Assembly: GCF_013294025.1 (NCBI RefSeq)
Contig: NZ_JABSNL010000006.1
Span: forward strand, 124,001 to 188,000
Reading direction: 5' to 3'
Origin: Flavobacterium aeripolare
GTDB taxonomy: Bacteria > Bacteroidota > Bacteroidia > Flavobacteriales > Flavobacteriaceae
Length of the DNA stretch: 64,000 bases
Of this stretch, positions 35,386-46,476 are shown piece after piece. The position numbers were made by a program, and so were the translations under genes. The notes beneath the pieces are model-generated. The model had not been told where the DNA came from. It did no database searches and saw nothing but the letters and a program-made list of their open reading frames with translations. Position 1 is the first letter of the stretch. Each line of letters begins with the position of its first letter.

Positions 35386-36864
35386 ATGAAAAAATCTATA
35401 AAAATATTATCCATTTGCATTCCTGCCTTAATAATGATTGTCTTTCTCTCTAGCTATGTAGAAAGAAGCGGAAACAATGTGAGAGAAAAAGAACAAAGGC
35501 CTAACATTATTCTATTTGTTGCTGATGATCACGGTGTTGATGCACTTGGTTCTTATGGTAATCCCGTTATTAAAACACCCAATTTAGATAAGTTAGCGGC
35601 TGAGGGAACTCGATTTACAAATGCGTATTGTACAAGTGCTAGTTGTGCTGCCAGTCGCTCTGTGCTACTTACAGGGAAATATGGTCATGCTACTGGCTCA
35701 TACGGTCATGTTCACGATTACCATCATTTTAGCACTTACGACAGTATTAAGTCACTACCTATTTTATTAGAAAAAGCGGGTTATTTAACAGCAAGAATAG
35801 GCAAGTACCATGTGGCTCCAGAAACAGTTTACCATTTTCAAATAGTGCTCGAAGCTAATCCTAGAAGCACTTTTGAAATGGCCGAAAAATGTGAAAGTGT
35901 TTTAAATTCAGATAAGCCCTTCTTTCTATATTTCTGTACTGATGATCCACATCGTGGAGGCCCATTTAAACCTGCTGATTGGAAAACACCTAACAATTTT
36001 GGTAACAAACCAGAAGGTTATCCTGGCGTAAAAACGATTGTCTACGATCCTAAAGATGTTCTAGTGCCAGATTTCATGCCAGATACCCAGAAAAGTAGAG
36101 AGGAAATCGCTCAATATTATCAAAGTATTTCTAGAATTGATCAAGGCTTTGGTAAGTTGATGGAGATGTTAAAAAAATCAGGAAAGGATAAAAACACGAT
36201 TGTTATTTATATATCAGATAATGGTATGGCCTTTCCAGGAGCCAAAACTACGGTGTATGAGCCGGGAATTAAATTGCCTTGTATCATCAAAGACCCTTTC
36301 GAATCAAAAAAAGGTACTGTAAATAATGCCTTGATATCATGGGTCGATATGACGCCTACAATCTTAAATATGGCGGGAGTTCCAATTACTAAAAACGAAT
36401 TTCAAGGTCGTTCTTTCGAAAAAATAATTGGAGAGGAAGATCCGATAGGTTGGGACGAAATAAATGTATCTCACACCTTTCACGAAATAACCATGTACTA
36501 CCCAATGCGCGTAGTACGCAAAGGAAATTATAAATTGATTTGGAATATTGCCTATCCATTAGAATACCCTTTTGCTTCTGATCTCTGGGATTCATCAACC
36601 TGGCAGGCAGTGTACAGGAATAAAAGTGAATTCTATGGTAAGCGTAAAACGCAAGACTTTTTACACCATCCTCAATTTGAATTATTCGACCTAAAAAATG
36701 ACCCTAACGAAGTAAATAACTTAGCTACCAATGCAAAGTATGCAACGATTTTAAATGAATTAAAAGTTAAAATAAGGGAATTTCAAACTAAGACAAATGA
36801 TCCCTGGCTAATAATGTGGGGAGATCACGACAGTAGCCTGCAAGGTTCAGGAACACATCTTTAA
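35386..36864 (+). CDS. S1-family sulfatase with C-A-A-S-R active-site motif
   Basis: A 492-residue exported or membrane-anchored sulfatase (hydrophobic 5-24). The formylglycine motif is C87-A-A-S-R, with Ala where most S1 enzymes have Pro. The metal pair is in VADDHGVDALGSYG, GKYHVAP replaces GKWHLG, and YISDNGMAFPGAKTTVYEPG is characteristic of the heparan N-sulfatase/S1_8-like branch. Motif tolerance for Ala at this position is known for formylglycine maturation. It lies between the GH82-like and GH110 genes. Confidence 0.88.
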   Translation: MKKSIKILSICIPALIMIVFLSSYVERSGNNVREKEQRPNIILFVADDHGVDALGSYGNPVIKTPNLDKLAAEGTRFTNAYCTSASCAASRSVLLTGKYGHATGSYGHVHDYHHFSTYDSIKSLPILLEKAGYLTARIGKYHVAPETVYHFQIVLEANPRSTFEMAEKCESVLNSDKPFFLYFCTDDPHRGGPFKPADWKTPNNFGNKPEGYPGVKTIVYDPKDVLVPDFMPDTQKSREEIAQYYQSISRIDQGFGKLMEMLKKSGKDKNTIVIYISDNGMAFPGAKTTVYEPGIKLPCIIKDPFESKKGTVNNALISWVDMTPTILNMAGVPITKNEFQGRSFEKIIGEEDPIGWDEINVSHTFHEITMYYPMRVVRKGNYKLIWNIAYPLEYPFASDLWDSSTWQAVYRNKSEFYGKRKTQDFLHHPQFELFDLKNDPNEVNNLATNAKYATILNELKVKIREFQTKTNDPWLIMWGDHDSSLQGSGTHL

Positions 36865-36876
36865 ATAAGTTAAAAA

Positions 36877-38679
36877 ATGAAGCATATATTGATAAGGATT
36901 AACATACTAATTGCGCTGTTTATTTCTATAAGCTCGCTTGCTAAAACTACTATTGAAATCAAGCACCAAGATGGTGATATGACAGAGGTAGTACGTAATG
37001 CAATTGAAGGAAATACAGATAAAGAGCTTACGATAGTTTTTGAAAAGGGCAAGTACCTATTCTTAGCTGATTTTGCAGTAAATAACTACAGTTACATCAC
37101 TAATCACAGTAATGGGTTAAAAAAGATAATCTTTTTATTAGAAGGATATGATTCTGTAGCAATAGAAGGTAATGGATCAGAATTTATTTTTCATGGACAA
37201 GTGGCGCCATTTCAAATAAAAAACTGTAAAAAGGTAACAGTAAAAAATCTTAGTATTGACTGGGACATTCCCTTTGTATTTCAATCTAGGGTTGTTGCTG
37301 TAAATCAAAAAGAGAGCTATGTAGATGTAAAACCTTTTAGTAAAGGATTTTCATGGAGTGTAGAAAAAGATAGAATCTCATTTCCTAATGTTGATGGGTT
37401 TTCTTTTTTTGAAATGGGTAGTACACTGGAGTTTGATTCAAACGAAAAACGAGCTGCAGATGGTGCATTAGATTACTCGCTAGGACCTCGCTGGGTTGAA
37501 GTTATGGGAGACAGTATTATAAGAATACATGATCGTTTTAGAAAATATCCTGAAATAGGTAATATTCTAAACTCAAAGGGTGAAGGCGAGCAAAATAGAT
37601 ATGCTCCTGCTTTTCAATATACTAATTCACAAAATATTTTGCTGGAAGGAATTATTGTCCATCATGCTCTTGGTATGGGATTTTTATTCGAAAGATCACA
37701 AGATATTGTAATTAAAAAATGTGGTGTTTATGTGCGTGAGGGTGCTGATAGAGTAGTTTCTACAATAGCCGACGCCACACATTTTAGTAACTGCAAAGGA
37801 GCTATTTTAATTGAAGATTGCACATTCAAACAAATGCTAGATGATGGAACTAATGTACACGGAACTTATGTAGAAGTCAACAAAATAATCGATAAAAAAA
37901 CACTTGTTGTAGAATTAAAGCACAAAGAACAAATGGGTTTCGAATTTGCTTCTGCAGGAGATGAGGTTTGGATTATTATGCCACCTAGTCCAGATAGAGC
38001 AGCTGTAAATGTAGTTGCAGAGACAAGCATTATCAATGATCGTTTTATCAAAATTAGATTTAAAGAGGCGCTTCCAGTAGGATTGAAAAATGGTGCTATT
38101 TTAGAAAATAAAACTTGGAACCCTACATTTACAATGAGAGGTTGCACTATAAAAGATCACCGAGCACGTAACGTGATTATAAAAACACCTTTAAAAATTA
38201 TTATCGAGAACAACAATTTTTCGTCAATGATGTCTGCTATTCAACTGAGGGGTGAAAGTTTCTTCTGGTATGAGTCAGGTGCGGTCAATGACGTATTAAT
38301 TCGCAATAACCATTTTACAAACTGCTGCTATGGTGGTGCCGAAGCGGCTATATTATACATCACTCCTAGGTTAGGGAAGGTTTTTGATAGTAAAGCGATC
38401 TACGATAAAAACATTCGCTTTGAAAATAATACAATAGAGTCATCTTCTAATAGAGTGGTATGGGCAGATCGAGTGGCAGGATTAACAATTGCTAATAATA
38501 CTATTATTCAAAAAACAGCTGCGCATAATCTGTATCCCTTAGCGCCTATATTCGAATTTGTAAATTGTAAAGACGTCGAAATAACAAATAACAAGTATGA
38601 AGGTGCCAATAAAAACGGTGTCAAAATGGATGTGATCTCAAAGAAAACAGTCACTCAAAATGGAAATGCGGGCTTTTAA
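36877..38679 (+). CDS. GH110 alpha-1,3-galactosidase
   Basis: A 600-residue exported beta-helix enzyme (signal ends SSLAK). GH110 hallmarks are present: HHALGMGFLFE, STIADATHF and LDDGTNVHG. The three aspartates reported for a Pseudoalteromonas GH110 (Asp321, Asp344, Asp345 as I recall) match D299, D322 and D323 with the same 23-residue spacing. The family removes terminal alpha-1,3-linked galactose, which fits carrageenan regions where the 4-linked residue is not an anhydro-sugar, after desulfation. It lies 12 bp after a sulfatase and 34 bp before another. Confidence 0.88.
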   Translation: MKHILIRINILIALFISISSLAKTTIEIKHQDGDMTEVVRNAIEGNTDKELTIVFEKGKYLFLADFAVNNYSYITNHSNGLKKIIFLLEGYDSVAIEGNGSEFIFHGQVAPFQIKNCKKVTVKNLSIDWDIPFVFQSRVVAVNQKESYVDVKPFSKGFSWSVEKDRISFPNVDGFSFFEMGSTLEFDSNEKRAADGALDYSLGPRWVEVMGDSIIRIHDRFRKYPEIGNILNSKGEGEQNRYAPAFQYTNSQNILLEGIIVHHALGMGFLFERSQDIVIKKCGVYVREGADRVVSTIADATHFSNCKGAILIEDCTFKQMLDDGTNVHGTYVEVNKIIDKKTLVVELKHKEQMGFEFASAGDEVWIIMPPSPDRAAVNVVAETSIINDRFIKIRFKEALPVGLKNGAILENKTWNPTFTMRGCTIKDHRARNVIIKTPLKIIIENNNFSSMMSAIQLRGESFFWYESGAVNDVLIRNNHFTNCCYGGAEAAILYITPRLGKVFDSKAIYDKNIRFENNTIESSSNRVVWADRVAGLTIANNTIIQKTAAHNLYPLAPIFEFVNCKDVEITNNKYEGANKNGVKMDVISKKTVTQNGNAGF

Positions 38680-38713
38680 TAGTCCACTTAATTAATAATA
38701 TAAATATGCAGCT

Positions 38714-40288
38714 ATGATAAGTAAAAAAAATAATATGATTCGAAATTCCTTCACCTTCTTAGCCACTATCATTTTGTTTTTTGATGGATATGGTCAAAAG
38801 AAAGAGCTGGTTGATTTAGTCAATAAAAAGCCCAATATAATCTTTATATACGCAGACGATTTAGGATATGGGGATTTGGGAATCTATGATTCTCAAGGAA
38901 TTAAAACACCTAATATTGATAAGTTGGCAATTGGAGGTATAAAATTTACAGATGCTTATGCTACATCAGCCACATGTACACCTAGTAGATATGGTTTGCT
39001 AACGGGAAGTTACCCCTGGCGCAATGCTAAAGCTAAAATTTTGCCAGGGACAGCACCCTTGTTGATTGATACACTGCAAATGACTATCCCTAAAATGCTA
39101 CGTGCTAACGGTTATGATACTGGAATTGTAGGTAAGTGGCACTTAGGTTTGGGTACAGGTAACGTAGACTGGAACAATCACATTAGCCCAGGACCTAATG
39201 AGGTAGGTTTTGACTACAGCTTTATTATGGCAGCAACGCAAGATCGAGTGCCCACAGTATACATTCGGAACGGAAATGTTGTTGGTCTTGATCCCAAAGA
39301 TCCTATTGAAGTAAGTTATAAAACTAATTTTGATGGTGAGCCTACAGCACTTTCTAATCCAGAGATGTTGAAGATGAAGTGGCATCATGGTCACAATCAA
39401 AGTATTGTCAACGGTATTCCAAGAATAGGATTCATGAAAGGTGGTGCTAGTGCAAAATGGGTTGATGAAGATATGGCAGATACTTTTCTAGAAGAAGCAA
39501 AGAATTATATCAGCAGTCATAAAAAGGCACCTTTCTTTTTGTATTACGCGTTACAACAACCGCACGTGCCTCGTACACCTAGCCCTAGATTTGTAGGGGC
39601 ATCAGGATTGGGACCTAGAGGCGATGTTATTGTAGAGGCAGACTGGTGTGTAGGACAGCTTATGGAAGAGCTGGAAGCTCAAGGACTATTAGAGAACACC
39701 TTGATCGTATTATCAAGTGACAATGGTCCCGTTTTAAATGATGGCTATTACGATGATGCCGTTGAAAAATTAGGCAACCATAAACCAGCAGGATTGTTAA
39801 GAGGTGGTAAGTACAGCTTGTTTGATGGCGGTACTAGAGTTCCGTTTATAACGTATTGGGATGGTACTATTCAACCTGGGGTTTCTGATGCTGTTGTTTG
39901 TCAAGTCGATTTGTTAGCATCACTTGCCAAGCTAGTAGGAAGTAACGAAACGAATTATGGAGACAGTCAAAATCTGCTTAATGAATTTGTAGGGAATAGC
40001 AAAGAAGGTAGAAAAACACTTGTTCTAGAGGCTAATTCTAAAACTTTAATAAGACAAGGAGATTGGATCATGATACCTCCTTACAAAGGTGCTTCAAAGA
40101 TTAATACAGAAGTAAATATAGAAATGGGAGCAGATGATGACTACCAATTGTATAATACTAAGGAAGACATTAGCCAAAAAAATAACTTAGCTAAAAAGTT
40201 CCCTAAAAAACTGAAAGAGTTAAGAGATAGCTTCGAAAAAATAAGAGGGGTAGATTATGGAAATGTAAGCGAACTAAAACTACAGTAA
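38714..40288 (+). CDS. S1-family sulfatase (arylsulfatase A-like)
   Basis: A 524-residue exported sulfatase. The formylglycine motif is C88-T-P-S-R in ATSATCTPSRYGLLTGSYPWR; YADDLGYGDLGIY, GKWHLGLG and SSDNGPV match the arylsulfatase A-like branch. The first ATG is given; an internal ATG at 38735 would leave a shorter signal peptide and is also possible. It is the last gene of the SusC1 operon and is followed by a long hairpin. Confidence 0.9.
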   Translation: MISKKNNMIRNSFTFLATIILFFDGYGQKKELVDLVNKKPNIIFIYADDLGYGDLGIYDSQGIKTPNIDKLAIGGIKFTDAYATSATCTPSRYGLLTGSYPWRNAKAKILPGTAPLLIDTLQMTIPKMLRANGYDTGIVGKWHLGLGTGNVDWNNHISPGPNEVGFDYSFIMAATQDRVPTVYIRNGNVVGLDPKDPIEVSYKTNFDGEPTALSNPEMLKMKWHHGHNQSIVNGIPRIGFMKGGASAKWVDEDMADTFLEEAKNYISSHKKAPFFLYYALQQPHVPRTPSPRFVGASGLGPRGDVIVEADWCVGQLMEELEAQGLLENTLIVLSSDNGPVLNDGYYDDAVEKLGNHKPAGLLRGGKYSLFDGGTRVPFITYWDGTIQPGVSDAVVCQVDLLASLAKLVGSNETNYGDSQNLLNEFVGNSKEGRKTLVLEANSKTLIRQGDWIMIPPYKGASKINTEVNIEMGADDDYQLYNTKEDISQKNNLAKKFPKKLKELRDSFEKIRGVDYGNVSELKLQ

Positions 40289-40310
40289 CCACAAATCAGA
40301 GGTATAATAG

Positions 40311-40344
40311 GCAATTCTCTAGAAATGGTTTTCTAGAGAATTGC
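40311..40344 (+). terminator. Hairpin at the end of the SusC1 operon
   Basis: GCAATTCTCTAGAAA pairs perfectly with TTTCTAGAGAATTGC (15 bp). No real T tract follows, so it may stabilise the 3' end rather than act as a classical terminator. Confidence 0.5.
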
Positions 40345-40381
40345 TATTTCTAGTTTATAGTATTTAATTTTTCATAGTATA

Positions 40382-40413
40382 TTGCCAACAAATAAATGAA
40401 AAATTCAATTTTG
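40382..40413 (+). promoter_or_regulatory. Candidate promoter of the HTCS gene
   Basis: TTG at 40382-40384, 21 bp, then CAATTTTG at 40406-40413 (one mismatch from TAnnTTTG). Unlike the operator-linked promoters it has a -33 element and no 21-bp repeat, as expected for constitutive expression of a sensor. Confidence 0.4.
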
Positions 40414-40459
40414 GTGGTTATATTTACATAATAAACGATTTTAAATCATCATTTCCTCT

Positions 40460-43400
40460 ATGTTTTATAAACTCATAAAATATATATTTTTACTACTGTG
40501 CACTTTTAATCTTCTAGCGCAGAGCCAAAAAATATCCTACTCTAAGAATATATCTATTTCAGATGGTCTCGTACACAATGGAGTAACATCTATTCTTGAA
40601 GATAGTAAAGGCTATATATGGATTGGGACCTACGATGGTTTAAATCGCTATGACGGCTATGAGTTTGACACCTATAAAAACATAGTTAGGGAAGAGCTAA
40701 TGGTAAATAACCGTGTCAGGTCTCTCGCTGAAGATAAAAAAGGTAACATCTGGATAGGAACAGATGACGGCTTGTCAATTTACAATTATTCGACAGAGAA
40801 ATTTAAAACTATTTTCACGAGTAAATTATTATCAGAAGGGAAAAATGGTCCTATAGTTAGAAAAATAATTATTGCTCCTGCTCAGGATCTTATTTTATGT
40901 GCGACAGAGGGTAGCGGTTTATTAATTTTTAATAGTGATTACAGTTTCAAAACGCGATATATTCCAACTTCTAGAAGTAATGTTACCTTTTACGATGGCT
41001 GTTTAGTAGGCAGTAATACCTATATTTTTTCTACGTCTATAGGTTTGATTAGTTTCAATATTTCAACAAATAAATTTGAGAATATTTTAAGTACAGCTAT
41101 TACTGAAAGTAGGTCAATCATAAAATTTGCTAAGGGTAAATTATTAGTAACTCTTGATAATGGTATTGCCATTGTTAATTATGAGGAGAAAGCAAATTTG
41201 CTCTCGTTTAAAATTGTACAAACTGATTTAGAGCAATATCAGTTTGTATGTGCAGCTATTGATCACTTGAACAACTTATGGCTAGGAACTGCTAAGAATG
41301 GCTTTCTGAAAATAAATGACAGCAAGTCTTTTTTAAAGAATGAGAAGTATAAAATAACCAACTTCAACCTTGCCGAAAACATGCTGCGGGTAAGCTGCAT
41401 CGTACCTTTAAAAAACAGTTGTTGGGTGGGGAGCTATAACAAAGGAATTTTTAAGTACAATCTCAATTCTAATCCATTTAAACACTACGATACCAGTTTA
41501 GAGCAACCCTATGGATTAACGTCTAATGAAGTATATAGTATCACTGATCTTGATAAAGACAGAGTATATATTTCTACGTTACAAGGAGGTTTGAATTTGT
41601 TCAACACACGCTTGGAGCGATTTGAACCACTACCTTTTGCTATTCCAAAAAAGTTAATCAGTAAGATTGGTGCTACTTATGTGGATTCGAAAAAAAACTT
41701 GTGGTTTAAAATTTTTGGCGACGGTTTGTATCGGGTAAAAAATAAATCATCAAAATTAGAGAAAATTGCTGCTGTTGATTCTGAGGTTAAAATTGTGGAT
41801 GCCAAGGGGATCATAACTGAGGATTCCTATGGTAATATTCTCCTAACAACCTCAAAGGAGTGTTATCGAATTATTCTTGACAAGAATGAAGATGTACAAG
41901 ATGTCGAAAAACTAAGCAAACATGCCTTGTTTTTTAAAAATAAACTTCCTCTTATAAAATGTGTTTATGCTGATCCATTATATAAAAATATTTTATGGGT
42001 AGGTACTAATGTTGATGGTTTACTACGCGTGGCATTCGATAAAAGCAAAAAATTACAAAATGCAAGGGTTGACCAATTTAGATATGATGGTAGAAATCCA
42101 AGTGCTATATCGAGTAGTTTTGTTACATCAGTATTGCGCTTACCAGATAATAGTTTGTGGGTGGGTACAGAGCGTGGAGGGATTTGTAAAGTAGAAAATA
42201 GTAATAAAACTCCCAAGTTTATCTCCTTTTCTGAAAAAGAAGGATTGTCTAACAATGTCGTTAAAAGTATGGTTTTTGACGGTAGAAAATCACTCTGGAT
42301 TGGTACAAATAATGGTTTAAATAAGTTTGATATCGATAAACAAAGCTTTCAAAAATTTAATGTGGTTGATGGTTTGCCATTTGAAGATTTCAATTATGGT
42401 TTTACTAGAATGGAGAATGGCTTACTGCTGTTTGCCGGGTTTAATGGTTTCTGCTATTTCAATCCTAATGCGCTTCCACATTCTGAGGCACTGCCAAAGT
42501 TAGAGCTTGGAGATTTGAAAATTTTCAATAGTATTGTAAAACCTAATGATACAATTAATGGAAGGGTGATCATGAAGTCACGCCTGAGTGAACTGCAGGA
42601 ATTACTTTTAAAATACCACGAGAATGTCTTTTCTATTGGTGTAACCTCGCTGCATTATTCTTCTCAAAAAAATCATTTTATAAAATATCAATTACTACCA
42701 ATTAATAAAGATTGGATTGAAATTCCGTCAAGCCAGCGCAATATTTATTTCAATGGTTTACCACCGGGATCCTATACTTTAAAAATAAAAGCATCTAATA
42801 CTCTAAATGAGTGGACAAAAATTAAAGAATTAAAAATTACAATCAGCTCCCCTTGGTGGAAGACCTACTGGGCGTATTTGATTTATTTTTTATTGTTATT
42901 AGCTGTGGGGTACGTAATACTTTACTATGTTTTAAAAATGCAAAAATTAAAGCATGATCTCGATGTTGAGCAACTTGAAAGTAATATTGGTAAAGAGATT
43001 AATGCAGCTAAATTGCTGTTTTTTAGTAATATTTCGCACGAAATCAAAACACCACTTACACTAATATTAGGTCCCGTAGATTCTTTAAGAAATAGATTCG
43101 AAAATAATTCAGAAGTGAGTGATACGCTTCAAATAATCCAGAAGCAAGCTTCAAAGATAGGAGCATTGGTCAATCAGGTTCACGATTTTCAGAAAGCGGA
43201 TGCTAATCTTTTAAAGATGAATTATTCTTATTTTAATTTTAATCATTTTATTGAAGATTTGGTTTCAGAATATCAGTTTATATCATTGAGTGAAAATAAA
43301 AGTCTTGAGATTGTTGCTGCTCCAGCCACTATCTATGTGTACGCTGATAAAGATAAATTAGAGAAAATATTTAATAATATACTTACTAATGCCTTTAAGC

Positions 43401-44575
43401 ATACAAAGGCAAAAGACGCAATACTTGTCAATTATAACATAGTTGATAAAAATTTGAATGTGGCGATATCTGATGAAGGCAGTGGTATTCATAGCGCTGA
43501 TTTACCACACATTTTTGAAAGATTTTATCACTCAAAAGTTAGTGAAAAAGCCTATTACGGTGGCTCGGGAATTGGCTTGGCTTTTTCGAAACAATTAGTA
43601 GAAATGCATTTTGGTTCTATCGATGTTCAAAGTGAATTAGGGAAAGGAACAACAATTTCCTTGCAATTACCTATTGTACATACAGAATATTCATTAAGTC
43701 AAATGCAAATCGAAAACGAAGTCTTAGAGTTAGAAAATAATAATATAGAGCCTATCGTTTTAGAGCCTGTTGCAGCAGAGAAATTACATTTTGATTCTTC
43801 TTTTTCAGAGGCTAAAATTTTTATCGTAGAAGATAATTTAGATTTACGAAACTATATTTCCGGAATGCTAGAGAAGTATTTAAAAATCGAAGTTTATGTG
43901 AACGGTAGAGAATGTCTTGATGCGTTAGAAATTAGCTGGCCTGATCTTATATTGAGTGATGTCTTAATGCCCGAAGTCAATGGTTTCGAACTTTGTAAAA
44001 GTGTAAAGTCTAATATTAAAACGAGTCATATTCCGGTTGTTTTACTTACCGCTTGTACAACAATTGATGATCAAGTAAAAGGATTAATTGATGGAGCAGA
44101 TGCTTACATTGAAAAGCCATTCAATATGCAGCATTTATTAGCAACAATTGAATCAATTTTGCGAAATAGGAAACAATTGCGGGAACGTTTTATGATCGAG
44201 TTGCCTCTTACTCTAGAGGTAAATGATAACGCTAATGATCACATTTTTTTAGAAAAATTATATAGTTTAATGGCTGAAAATCTAGATAATCAAGACTTAG
44301 ATTTAGATCATTTTGCTAAAGATTTATATTTAAATCGAACTCACTTTTATCAAAAAGTTAAATCCCTGACAAACTGTACCCCATTTGAACTATTGAAAGC
44401 TTATCGTCTGAAAAAGGCTTCAGAATTTTTAATGGCCGGCACCTTCTCAGTTAATGAGGTATACATCATGACCGGTTTTAAAAGCCGAACGCATTTTAGT
44501 AAACTATTTAAGGAAAAGTACAATTACACCCCTGGAAAATATGCTGCTGAGATTGCAAGTAAATATGCCGAATAA
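40460..44575 (+). CDS. Hybrid two-component system (HTCS) sensor-regulator
   Basis: A 1371-residue one-protein sensor. After a signal peptide come periplasmic propeller repeats such as ILEDSKGYIWIGTYDGLNRYD and WVGTERGGICKVEN (14-bladed type), a Y_Y_Y domain (about 715-795), a membrane helix around 800-822, and a HisKA domain with H860 in SNISHEIKTP. Then follow an ATPase domain (NAFKHTK, DEGSG, GGSGIGLA), a receiver domain with phosphoacceptor D1167 (LSDVLMPE), and an AraC-type DNA-binding domain at the C-terminus. HTCS proteins bind specific oligosaccharides and activate nearby SusC/D operons. It sits between the SusC1 operon and the sulfatase/GH2 genes and is the likely regulator of both. 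Confidence 0.96.
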   Translation: MFYKLIKYIFLLLCTFNLLAQSQKISYSKNISISDGLVHNGVTSILEDSKGYIWIGTYDGLNRYDGYEFDTYKNIVREELMVNNRVRSLAEDKKGNIWIGTDDGLSIYNYSTEKFKTIFTSKLLSEGKNGPIVRKIIIAPAQDLILCATEGSGLLIFNSDYSFKTRYIPTSRSNVTFYDGCLVGSNTYIFSTSIGLISFNISTNKFENILSTAITESRSIIKFAKGKLLVTLDNGIAIVNYEEKANLLSFKIVQTDLEQYQFVCAAIDHLNNLWLGTAKNGFLKINDSKSFLKNEKYKITNFNLAENMLRVSCIVPLKNSCWVGSYNKGIFKYNLNSNPFKHYDTSLEQPYGLTSNEVYSITDLDKDRVYISTLQGGLNLFNTRLERFEPLPFAIPKKLISKIGATYVDSKKNLWFKIFGDGLYRVKNKSSKLEKIAAVDSEVKIVDAKGIITEDSYGNILLTTSKECYRIILDKNEDVQDVEKLSKHALFFKNKLPLIKCVYADPLYKNILWVGTNVDGLLRVAFDKSKKLQNARVDQFRYDGRNPSAISSSFVTSVLRLPDNSLWVGTERGGICKVENSNKTPKFISFSEKEGLSNNVVKSMVFDGRKSLWIGTNNGLNKFDIDKQSFQKFNVVDGLPFEDFNYGFTRMENGLLLFAGFNGFCYFNPNALPHSEALPKLELGDLKIFNSIVKPNDTINGRVIMKSRLSELQELLLKYHENVFSIGVTSLHYSSQKNHFIKYQLLPINKDWIEIPSSQRNIYFNGLPPGSYTLKIKASNTLNEWTKIKELKITISSPWWKTYWAYLIYFLLLLAVGYVILYYVLKMQKLKHDLDVEQLESNIGKEINAAKLLFFSNISHEIKTPLTLILGPVDSLRNRFENNSEVSDTLQIIQKQASKIGALVNQVHDFQKADANLLKMNYSYFNFNHFIEDLVSEYQFISLSENKSLEIVAAPATIYVYADKDKLEKIFNNILTNAFKHTKAKDAILVNYNIVDKNLNVAISDEGSGIHSADLPHIFERFYHSKVSEKAYYGGSGIGLAFSKQLVEMHFGSIDVQSELGKGTTISLQLPIVHTEYSLSQMQIENEVLELENNNIEPIVLEPVAAEKLHFDSSFSEAKIFIVEDNLDLRNYISGMLEKYLKIEVYVNGRECLDALEISWPDLILSDVLMPEVNGFELCKSVKSNIKTSHIPVVLLTACTTIDDQVKGLIDGADAYIEKPFNMQHLLATIESILRNRKQLRERFMIELPLTLEVNDNANDHIFLEKLYSLMAENLDNQDLDLDHFAKDLYLNRTHFYQKVKSLTNCTPFELLKAYRLKKASEFLMAGTFSVNEVYIMTGFKSRTHFSKLFKEKYNYTPGKYAAEIASKYAE

Positions 44576-44885
44576 TATCAGGATAAATAGACCTCTTTTT
44601 ATAGTCTCGCAGCTACAGATTTTCAAGAAATGGTTAGTATTTCACATTTTGCAGCACGTTTATTTTGCTGTTGATTTATTAATTAAAATACTTCATCGCT
44701 ACTTTACAGTAATTTCTGCTTTGAAACTGCAAATAATATGAGCTGCATTTGTAATCAGGCGTTTATATAGCTATTAAGGTATAAAATTTACTATAGAAGA
44801 CTAATATTAGACCTGCAAAGACATAGAAATAGAATAATTATTGAATTTTTGTTGTAATGAATCGACAATCTTATCTACATAAATA
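44576..44885. other. Intergenic region after the HTCS gene
   Basis: No terminator, gene or RNA was recognised. A weak operator-like pair (8 of 12 positions) near 44686-44712 with TGCATTTG at the standard distance was seen but not accepted. The promoter of the sulfatase/GH2 operon presumably lies here. Confidence 0.4.
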
Positions 44886-46472
44886 ATGAAAAAAATACTA
44901 TTAATTGCCTTTGGTTCGCTACTTGCTTTTGGCCAAATTACAAGGGCACAGGAAAAGAAAGCTAAAAGACCTAATATCTTATTTGCAATCGCAGATGATG
45001 CGGGCTGGAAACATTTCAGTGCCTATGGATGCAAATGGGTGAAAACGCCAGGATTTGATCAAGTGGCCAAAAAAGGAATCTTGTTCAATAATGCCTACAC
45101 GCCCAACGGAAAATGTGCACCTTCACGTGCTTGTATTATCACAGGTCGCAATAGTTGGCAGTTGGAAGCAGCCGCAAACCATTCTCCAGATTTCCCAACG
45201 AAGTTTAAAACCTATGCTGAAGTTTTGGGTGAAAACGGATTTTTTGTTGGATTTACAGGAAAAGGTTGGGGCCCAGGAAACCCTGGAGAAATTAACGGGA
45301 AAGAGCGTGAATTAGCTGGACCAGAATACAATGAATTTAAATTGAAACCACCTACTACGGGAATTTCAAATATTGACTACACCAAAAATTTTGATGCTTT
45401 CTTAAAAGCGAGACCAAAAGGAGAACCTTTCTGTTTTTGGTATGGCGGTAAGGAGCCACACCGTGGATATGAATTTCGTTCTGGTGCCAAGGTAGGAGGG
45501 AAAACAATTGACGAAATCAATGAGGTTCCAACTTTCTGGCCCGATAATGAAGATGTGCGAAATGATATGTTGGATTATGCTTTTGAGGTAGAATATTTTG
45601 ATAAGCACCTACAAAACATGTTGAATAAGTTGGCAGAAATTGGCGAACTTGAAAATACAATTGTAATCGTAACTTCAGATAACGGAATGCCTTTTCCTCG
45701 TGTTAAAGGGCAAGTTTATGAATATTCAAACCACATGCCACTAGCGATTATGTGGCCAAACGGAATTAAAAATCCAGGCCGTGTTGTAGATGATCTAGTG
45801 AGTTTTATTGATTTTGCTCCAACTTACTTAGAGTTAGGTGGGATCTCTGAAAAGAAATCAGGAATGGCTAAATTATCAGGGAATAGTCTAACGGATATTT
45901 TATTTTCAGATAAAGCAGGAGTAGTAAATAAAAAGCGTGACTACCAGTTGGTAGGGAAAGAACGTCATGATGTGGGAAGGCCAAATGATGAAGGGTATCC
46001 TGTACGCGGAATTATCAAGGACGGATTTTTATACTTACACAATTTTAAAATTGACAGATGGCCAGTTGGAAATCCTGAATTAGGATATTTGAACTGTGAT
46101 TCGAGTCCAACGAAGACAGCGGTTTTAGATTCTAGACGAAAGGATGGAATAATGAAATACTGGGAATTGAACTTTGGTAAGCGTGGTGAAAATGAATTAT
46201 ACGACATAAAAAAAGATCCCTATTGCGTTACAAATCTAGCTTCAAATGCAGATTACTTAAAGTTAATGGCGAATATGAATAAAGAATTAACCAAAAAGTT
46301 AATCAAAGAAAATGATCCTAGAATTCTTGGTAACGGAGATGTTTTTGATCATTACCCTTATTTTGGTGCTGGTGTACAGAATTTATATAACAATTATATG
46401 AGCGGTAAGCCGTATAAAAAAGCAAGAATCAATCCACAAGATATCGATTTAGACATGATGGATAAAAAGTAA
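44886..46472 (+). CDS. S1-family sulfatase (heparan N-sulfatase-like branch)
   Basis: A 528-residue exported sulfatase (signal ends RAQEK). The formylglycine motif is C77-A-P-S-R in [40 protein letters not shown] and [18 protein letters not shown] are typical of the S1_8-like group. It is the first of five tightly packed genes (sulfatase, esterase, sulfatase, sulfatase, GH2). The gap to the next gene is 4 bp. Confidence 0.9.
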   Translation: MKKILLIAFGSLLAFGQITRAQEKKAKRPNILFAIADDAGWKHFSAYGCKWVKTPGFDQVAKKGILFNNAYTPNGKCAPSRACIITGRNSWQLEAAANHSPDFPTKFKTYAEVLGENGFFVGFTGKGWGPGNPGEINGKERELAGPEYNEFKLKPPTTGISNIDYTKNFDAFLKARPKGEPFCFWYGGKEPHRGYEFRSGAKVGGKTIDEINEVPTFWPDNEDVRNDMLDYAFEVEYFDKHLQNMLNKLAEIGELENTIVIVTSDNGMPFPRVKGQVYEYSNHMPLAIMWPNGIKNPGRVVDDLVSFIDFAPTYLELGGISEKKSGMAKLSGNSLTDILFSDKAGVVNKKRDYQLVGKERHDVGRPNDEGYPVRGIIKDGFLYLHNFKIDRWPVGNPELGYLNCDSSPTKTAVLDSRRKDGIMKYWELNFGKRGENELYDIKKDPYCVTNLASNADYLKLMANMNKELTKKLIKENDPRILGNGDVFDHYPYFGAGVQNLYNNYMSGKPYKKARINPQDIDLDMMDKK

Positions 46473-46476
46473 GAAG

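Noticed and set aside
44686..44751. Operator-like pair AAATAC-N15-CAGTAA with TGCATTTG before the sulfatase-esterase-GH2 operon
   Set aside because: Matches 8 of 12 positions; no half-site is intact.
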